From positions 20,141 to 84,140 of the forward strand of contig JAPLIC010000016.1 in the NCBI GenBank assembly GCA_026389315.1: DNA of 64,000 bases, given 5' to 3'. The translations under genes and the position numbers were made by a program. The notes beneath the pieces were generated by a model. It made no database searches, had not been told where the DNA came from, and worked only from the letters and a program-made list of their open reading frames with translations. This document shows positions 60,103 to 64,000 of the stretch, one piece after another (the stretch's first letter is position 1; every line of letters begins with the position of its first letter). This DNA is from Cyanobacteriota bacterium (GTDB lineage: Bacteria; Cyanobacteriota; Cyanobacteriia; PCC-6307; Cyanobiaceae).

Positions 60103-60966
60103 TCTGCTGCATTTACTGCCGCCCGATGGCGGGCGGTGGATGCCGTCGATGCGCCCGGGCAATTTCTGCTGACCGGTTCGGCGGTGCCGACCGATGACGC
60201 CGAGCGCCATACCGGAGCGGGGCGGTTTGCGTTTCTGCGACTGCGGCCGATGAGCCTGGTGGAAAGTGGCGCCGGCCAGGGCGGCGTCTCCCTGGCAGCG
60301 CTGCTGGAGGGGCAGCCGCCCAGCTGCGCCGATCCGGGGTTGGGCGTGGCGGATCTTGCCGAGCTCGTCTGCCGCGGCGGCTGGCCGACCCAGCTGGAGC
60401 GGCCCCTGGCGGCCGATGCCGGCGGCGCCGATGGCCCCCTCGACTCGCGCACCGTGGCCGACCACCTGCAGGCCCTGGAACGGTTGATGGTGCTGGAAAA
60501 CCAACCCGCCTGGCGCCCCCATCTGCGGTCCAAGGCCGCCCTGCGCCAGGCACCCCGGCGCCACTTCTGCGACCCCTCCCTGGCGGTGGCGGCCCTCGGC
60601 GGCAGCCCCGATCGACTGCTCAAGGATCTGGAGTGGCTGGGGTTGCTGTTCGAGTCGCTGGTGATCCGCGACCTGCGGGTGCTGGCCCAGGCGCTGGATG
60701 GTGAGATGTTCCACTACCGCGACGACTACGGCATTGAAGTAGACGCGATCGTGCAGTTGCGCGATGGCCGCTGGGGCGCGATCGAGGTGAAGCTGGGACC
60801 GGGTCAGGTGGAGGCCGCTGCCGCCGGCCTGCTGCGCTTTCGCCAACAGATCGATACCCGTCGCACCGGCGAACCAGCCTTCCTGGCGGTGATCTGCGGT
60901 AGCGGCTACGGCTACCGGCGGGCGGATGGTATCGCCGTGGTGCCTGTGGGAGCACTGGGGCCTTGA
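60103..60966 (+). pseudogene. AAA ATPase-DUF4143 fragment
   Basis: The open frame reads AVDAVDAPGQFLLTGSAVPT, FLRLRPMSLVESG, LAELVCRGGWPTQLERPLAA, then directly HLQALERLMVLENQPAW and LRSKAALRQAPRRHFCDPSL, ending in the DUF4143 nuclease-like half (YGIEVDAIVQLRDGRWGAIE, VKLG). The Walker A part and about 60 residues in the middle are missing. Relative of the ATPase family found in defence and mobile regions. Confidence 0.75.
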
Positions 60967-60996
60967 TCAGGGAGGGGATAAGACTGCACAAGGGCC

Positions 60997-61052
60997 TGCC
61001 AGGACGCCCTTCATCAGGCCCAAGAGCTGGCGGCAGCGGATCGGACGCAGGG
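60997..61052 (+). pseudogene. Short duplicate of the SIMPL gene 3' region
   Basis: About 55 bp where CQDALHQAQELAAADR aligns with YQDALHQAQEVAAAIGR of the SIMPL gene (59728-59785), with near 80% base agreement by eye. It bounds the AAA/DUF4143 remnant on the far side. Confidence 0.6.
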
Positions 61053-61089
61053 GTCATTGGTGTAGCGGCGAACCACCACCTCCCCTTCC

Positions 61090-61386
61090 ACCACCGTGTC
61101 GTCGATCACGCCAGAGGTTCTCCGCGGCGAAGCGGCGGGCCCAGAGTTCCTAGGTCGAGGGGAAGGCCTCCAGCGGCCCTTCCTCGCCGCTCGCCATGTC
61201 GATGGCGTAAATGCCGAGACCGTTGCTGGCGGAGGTGAAGCGAAGCTGCAGCTTGCCGGCGGAGTCCTTGGCCTGGGCCACCCCTTCAGTCAGCGGTGCC
61301 GTGTCGGGCTTGGCCTCCACCACCGCCAAGCCGGCGGCGGCGAGCAGCGGATCGATCAGCTCAGCGCGGGTTTCGGCCTCGTTCAT
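61090..61386 (-). pseudogene. Type I restriction HsdR N-terminal fragment
   Basis: MNEAETRAELIDPLLAAAGL, VVEAKPDTAPLTEGVAQAKD, TSASNGLGIYAIDMASGEEG and LEAFPST, then a stop followed by ELWARRFAAENLWRD. This is the start of HsdR with about 50 residues deleted between the first helix and VVEAK, and an in-frame TAG. Helicase part absent. Confidence 0.75.
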
Positions 61387-61510
61387 CGCTGGAATGCATC
61401 ACGCCACTCTTGAGGATCCACCCGATCGCCATAGCTGGAGGGACGAGAAGAAGCGGCTGTGCGGTCAGTCTGGCGCATCTCAAGGCCTGTCGCCCTGCCC
61501 CTGATGCATC

Positions 61511-61852
61511 TCAGGCTTCTCTTGGCCACTCACGCAGCCGCGTCGCCAGCTCCGGCAAGTCCATCTGAATGATGGCCCAGATCACCGCAAGGCTGAGACC
61601 GAAGTATTCGTGCACGATGCGATTCCTCATCCCCCTGATGGCTCGCCAGTCGATGTCAGGTCTCAGAAGCTTCTGATCCTCGGGGATACCATTGGACGCC
61701 TCGCCGATGATTTCGAGATTGCGGACCACGGCATCCACCGTGCGCGTGTCAGCGCAGAACGCCTCAAAATCCATGCCGGTGGTGTACGCCGCGATCTTGT
61801 CGCACGCCTCCTGCATGTCGGCGACAAACAGCGTCTAGTCACGGCGCGACAT
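61511..61852 (-). pseudogene. HepT-like (DUF86) HEPN gene with stop at codon 6
   Basis: From the ATG at 61852 the frame reads MSRRD, then TAG at 61837-61835 (Trp in relatives), then TLFVADMQEACDKIAAYTTG. The HEPN motif is intact in RNRIVHEYFGLSLAVIWAII. Translation may restart at the Met at 61816, giving 101 residues. Partner is the nucleotidyltransferase upstream, whose stop it overlaps. Confidence 0.75.
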
Positions 61853-62159
61853 TAACCAGGCTGCTGAGAATGAAGGGACGGCGGTTCTCCTTGATCCCGT
61901 CGGCCGCCACCAGATCCACCTTGCGGCCGAGCAGCTCTTCCAGGCGATCGGCCAGGTGGATGAAGCCGAAGCCGATCGGTTCGGCGAAGCTCGCCAGCAG
62001 ATCCACGTCGCTGCTGGCCGTGGCCTCATCGGTAGCGAAGGAGCCAAACAGCTGCAGGCTGCTGAGCCTGAATTCAGCCGCCAGATCTGGAAAGTGCGCG
62101 CGCAGCACCGCCAACACCTCAGCGCGGCTGGTGCAGGGGTGGGCGACGGATGCCGTCAT
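61839..62159 (-). CDS. MntA-like nucleotidyltransferase antitoxin (second module)
   Basis: 106 residues. LSSLQLFGSFATDEATASSD with DVDLLASF gives the GS-x10-DxD motif; then GFGFIHLADRLEELLGRKVD and ENRRPFILSSLVNVAP. Complete. Located inside the degraded type I restriction locus, between the hsdM and hsdR remnants on the same strand. Confidence 0.82.
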   Translation of the reverse strand: MTASVAHPCTSRAEVLAVLRAHFPDLAAEFRLSSLQLFGSFATDEATASSDVDLLASFAEPIGFGFIHLADRLEELLGRKVDLVAADGIKENRRPFILSSLVNVAP

Positions 62160-62265
62160 GGCAGCGGCGGGGCTGATGGCTGAATCCTAGGAGCGATGCC
62201 CTGGAGGCCCAAGGCGCGTGTTCAGAGCACGCCGTTGAAGGCCTGCTGCTGGAGCTTCTCGATGC

Positions 62266-62610
62266 TCAAGACAATTCTTTCCTGTTCCTCGGCCGCTGCT
62301 TGTACTGCTCCAGATAGGGGAACAGCCGCTGGTTCACGAAGTGGCGCAGGTAGTCACCGGTGAGGGCGGCGTGGTGATCGAGCTGGCCATCGGCGTCCTT
62401 CGGCGCCGCCCAGCTGTTCCAGCGGTAGGCCTCCTCAAGGATTGGGCTGGGGCTGCGGCCCTCCAGCAGGGCCATGAAGGCGCGGTCGTCCTCCTTGCGC
62501 AGGCAGTCGTCGATGGCGCGGAAGGCCGTTTCGAAGCTGCTGGCCGTTGTGGCGCTGGACCCCCGCGTAGCCCTCGTGCGCCGGCCGGGGCGTTCGCCAG
62601 CAGGACCCAT
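62266..62610 (-). pseudogene. HsdM-like N-terminal fragment
   Basis: The minus strand reads SSFETAFRAIDDCLRKEDDR, AFMALLEGRSPSPILEEAYR, WNSWAAPKDADGQLDHHAAL and TGDYLRHFVNQRLFPYLEQY, resembling the N-terminal helical domain of type I DNA methyltransferases with an internal deletion; it then ends. No SAM or NPPF motif. The 62161-62265 interval before it has no gene. Confidence 0.6.
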
Positions 62611-62628
62611 GGATGCCGTAGTTACATC

Positions 62629-62835
62629 CTAATCGGCGAGGGTAACAGAGCCACCTCGGCCCCGGCCTGGCAAGATCAGGCCCTGGTTCAGCAGCTCGGT
62701 TTTGATGGTGTCGTAGCTGACCTCATCCCACTCGAGCACGTCGCGCAGGCGGCCATTGCCGGCGGAGCCCCCCAGGGCGGCCAGGGCTCCCAGGTACTCG
62801 TCGTAGAGGTCGTCGTCGTTGCTGCCGACGTCGCT
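62629..62835 (-). pseudogene. Winged-helix remnant linked to the restriction locus
   Basis: Reads DDLYDEYLGALAALGGSAGN, GRLRDVLEWDEVSYDTIKTE, LLNQGLILPGRGRGGSVTLA and stop. A small winged-helix domain with the GRGRGGSV tail, as seen next to or within type I restriction genes. No convincing start; upstream sequence to 63060 has no recognised gene. Confidence 0.45.
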
Positions 62836-63064
62836 CAGCTGGGTTGAAGCCGGGACAAGGCTGGAGGGAGTTGGGCTTATGCCAGGCGGATGGGTGGCAT
62901 GGTCAGGCAACCAAAGGGGTACTGCCAGGAGGAGATAGGTAGCCAGGGCGCAGGGGTTTTGATATGTGCCTAACGCTGCCCCAGAGTGGCAAGCAAGGAG
63001 CAAAGGGCGGCGAAGCAGAGTGTTTTGGAGGCCTGTTCACTCCAGGGGCTGGTTAGACAGCCAT

Positions 63065-63361
63065 CTACGCGTCGTCAACAGCCGTGACATGCAATTCCAA
63101 ACCCAGCGCAGAAATCACCTTCAATACTGATGCCAGCTCGGGATTGCCCGAAGAGGATAACGACTTGTATAGACTTTCCCTGCCAAGGCCAGCATTACAG
63201 GCAACTTGGCTCATACCTTTAGCCCTAGCTATATCGCCTAAGGCAGCTGCGACAAGCCGAGGATCACCATCCTGCAGTGCGGCTTCCAAATAAGCCACAA
63301 CATCATCAGCAGTGCGAAGGTGTGCGGCGGGGTCCCAGATTGTCGTGGTGGTTTTGTTCAT
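63065..63361 (-). CDS. HigA-like addiction-module antidote protein
   Basis: 98 residues. TTTTIWDPAAHLRTADDVVA, YLEAALQDGDPRLVAAALGD, ARAKGMSQVACNAGLGRESL, YKSLSSSGNPELASVLKVIS is the XRE-type antidote of the HigBA/graAT class. Complete, but its toxin partner upstream is only a tail (63371-63454). Confidence 0.85.
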   Translation of the reverse strand: MNKTTTTIWDPAAHLRTADDVVAYLEAALQDGDPRLVAAALGDIARAKGMSQVACNAGLGRESLYKSLSSSGNPELASVLKVISALGLELHVTAVDDA

Positions 63362-63370
63362 TGGATTCTC

Positions 63371-63454
63371 CTAAAGATTTCGAACAAGGTCTTTGGCGAG
63401 AAAAATATCCTTGTCTTGGAAACTCTTGTCGTCGCCTGCAAGCCAAATGACGAC
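63371..63454 (-). pseudogene. HigB-type killer protein C-terminal remnant
   Basis: VVIWLAGDDKSFQDKDIFLA then KDLVRNL and stop, 9 bp before the antidote ATG. Matches the end of addiction-module killer proteins (L-x-GGDKS-x-Q-x-DI). The N-terminus is absent; the PIN gene ends 18 bp upstream. Confidence 0.65.
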
Positions 63455-63471
63455 GGCAGAGGACCCTTCAT

Positions 63472-63879
63472 TCAAGGAGTGACCAAGGGAATCATCTGTC
63501 TTCCATGGCGGCGGTAGATATGAAAATCACTGTCGGTAGTAAGGAGCAATGGCGAATCGTTGATTTCCGCCAGCCGAATCAATGCAGCATCAGCGAGGGA
63601 TGCGGGAACATTTTCGTATCGCTTAAACAAGGAACTGACAGAGCCAATCTGCTCCTGCAGCACGAAAGGCAGTTGAACAACTCCTCGTTCGATGAACCGC
63701 AAAGCCAATGAAGGATCAAAGCCCGACCGCTTGAGCAGAAAACAAGTCTCGGCAACCACAGCCTCACAGCTCAGCAAGGGAGGAGTCAACAGTCGAAACT
63801 GCTCTATAGCCCATTTGTGGTGAATATCATTGCGACTTAGGAGGGCAACCCATGGCCCGGTGTCTAGCAGCACCGCCAT
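63472..63879 (-). CDS. PIN-domain toxin (VapC-type)
   Basis: 135 residues. Asp in VLLDTGPWVALLSRNDIHHK, Glu in LLSCEAVVAETCFLLKRSGF, Asp in VPASLADAALIRLAEIND, and Asp in LLTTDSDFHIYRRHGRQMIP. Complete PIN ribonuclease. Its antitoxin is the partial gene at the right edge, 2 bp upstream. Confidence 0.87.
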   Translation of the reverse strand: MAVLLDTGPWVALLSRNDIHHKWAIEQFRLLTPPLLSCEAVVAETCFLLKRSGFDPSLALRFIERGVVQLPFVLQEQIGSVSSLFKRYENVPASLADAALIRLAEINDSPLLLTTDSDFHIYRRHGRQMIPLVTP

Positions 63880-63881
63880 GA

Positions 63882-64000
63882 TCAGTTAATGCCAAAGTCA
63901 GACAGGTGAGCAGGATTAGAGGAAAGATCAGGCGGACCATCTTCACAACAACCCACGAGATCGGCCAAAAGATCAGCCGCGGATTGTGGCTGCGGGCCAT
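63882..64000 (-). CDS. Antitoxin of the PIN module (partial, right edge)
   Basis: C-terminal 38 codons visible: QPQSAADLLADLVGCCEDGP then PDLSSNPAHLSDFGIN and stop. The DLVGC-x-x-GPPDLS-x-NP pattern is typical of the tail of antitoxins that accompany this PIN subfamily. The start lies outside the window. Confidence 0.7.
   Translation of the reverse strand, partial: GPQPQSAADLLADLVGCCEDGPPDLSSNPAHLSDFGIN

Overview
The window looks like chromosomal DNA of a high-GC picocyanobacterium of the Cyanobium / freshwater Synechococcus type. The evidence is NdhH of the photosynthetic NDH-1 complex, a DesA-like desaturase, a stand-alone FAD oxidoreductase, DUF456 and SIMPL proteins, a LuxR-type response regulator, and a cyanobacterial vanadium haloperoxidase with a SwmB-like domain. 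No rRNA, tRNA or CRISPR array was recognised. Family calls come from reading motifs; no database search was run.

Layout. (1) 1-17.06 kb, minus strand: a contractile injection system (CIS) operon. Transcription order is cap-like DUF4255 protein, sheath, three tube-type proteins, DUF5908 protein, LysM protein, spike, PAAR tip, 76-aa protein, gp25 wedge, 1565-aa baseplate protein, fibre, and a second large baseplate protein that leaves the window. The AAA+ ATPase and tape measure are not in view. (2) 17.3-21.7 kb: ndhH, vanadium haloperoxidase and an exported protein. (3) 21.8-25.3 kb: rsmH followed by about 2.5 kb of accessory DNA (truncated SDR gene, MntA/HepT module) that ends in a diverged second copy of the rsmH 3' end. 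(4) 25.3-32.6 kb: core genes (DUF456, membrane protein, cysteine desulfurase, response regulator, nagA, purE, AI-2E-type permease).

(5) 32.8-42.9 kb: a defence and addiction island with parDE, tacAT, a coupled lipase / caspase-STAND-TPR operon, parDE followed by a broken recombinase, a second parDE between two 365-bp direct repeats, and higBA with a stop in higB. (6) 43.2-45.5 kb: lipocalin, cysC and an O-methyltransferase. (7) 45.9-51.9 kb: relics (formylglycine-enzyme-like fragment, vapBC, sulfatase tail) and then a short integron-like segment. The segment holds an integron-integrase tail, a core site, a cassette for a 17-residue-repeat protein, a foldable attC, a complete three-gene ABC-3C system, and a vapC gene. 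(8) 51.9-59.95 kb: AEC permease, GH57 protein, HD protein, MtaD-type deaminase, FAD oxidoreductase, desaturase, a 49-aa membrane protein and a SIMPL protein. (9) 60-64 kb: a graveyard of AAA/DUF4143, hsdR and hsdM pieces, two nucleotidyltransferase/HEPN and HigBA-type remnants, and an intact PIN toxin.

The two strongest candidates for an undescribed system are the lipase + caspase-STAND-TPR operon (34.84-39.07 kb) and the integron-borne ABC-3C system with its cysteine-bearing repeat-protein neighbour (47.6-51.3 kb). A recurring theme is accessory cargo lying between diverged copies of a host gene fragment (rsmH, parD, SIMPL gene).
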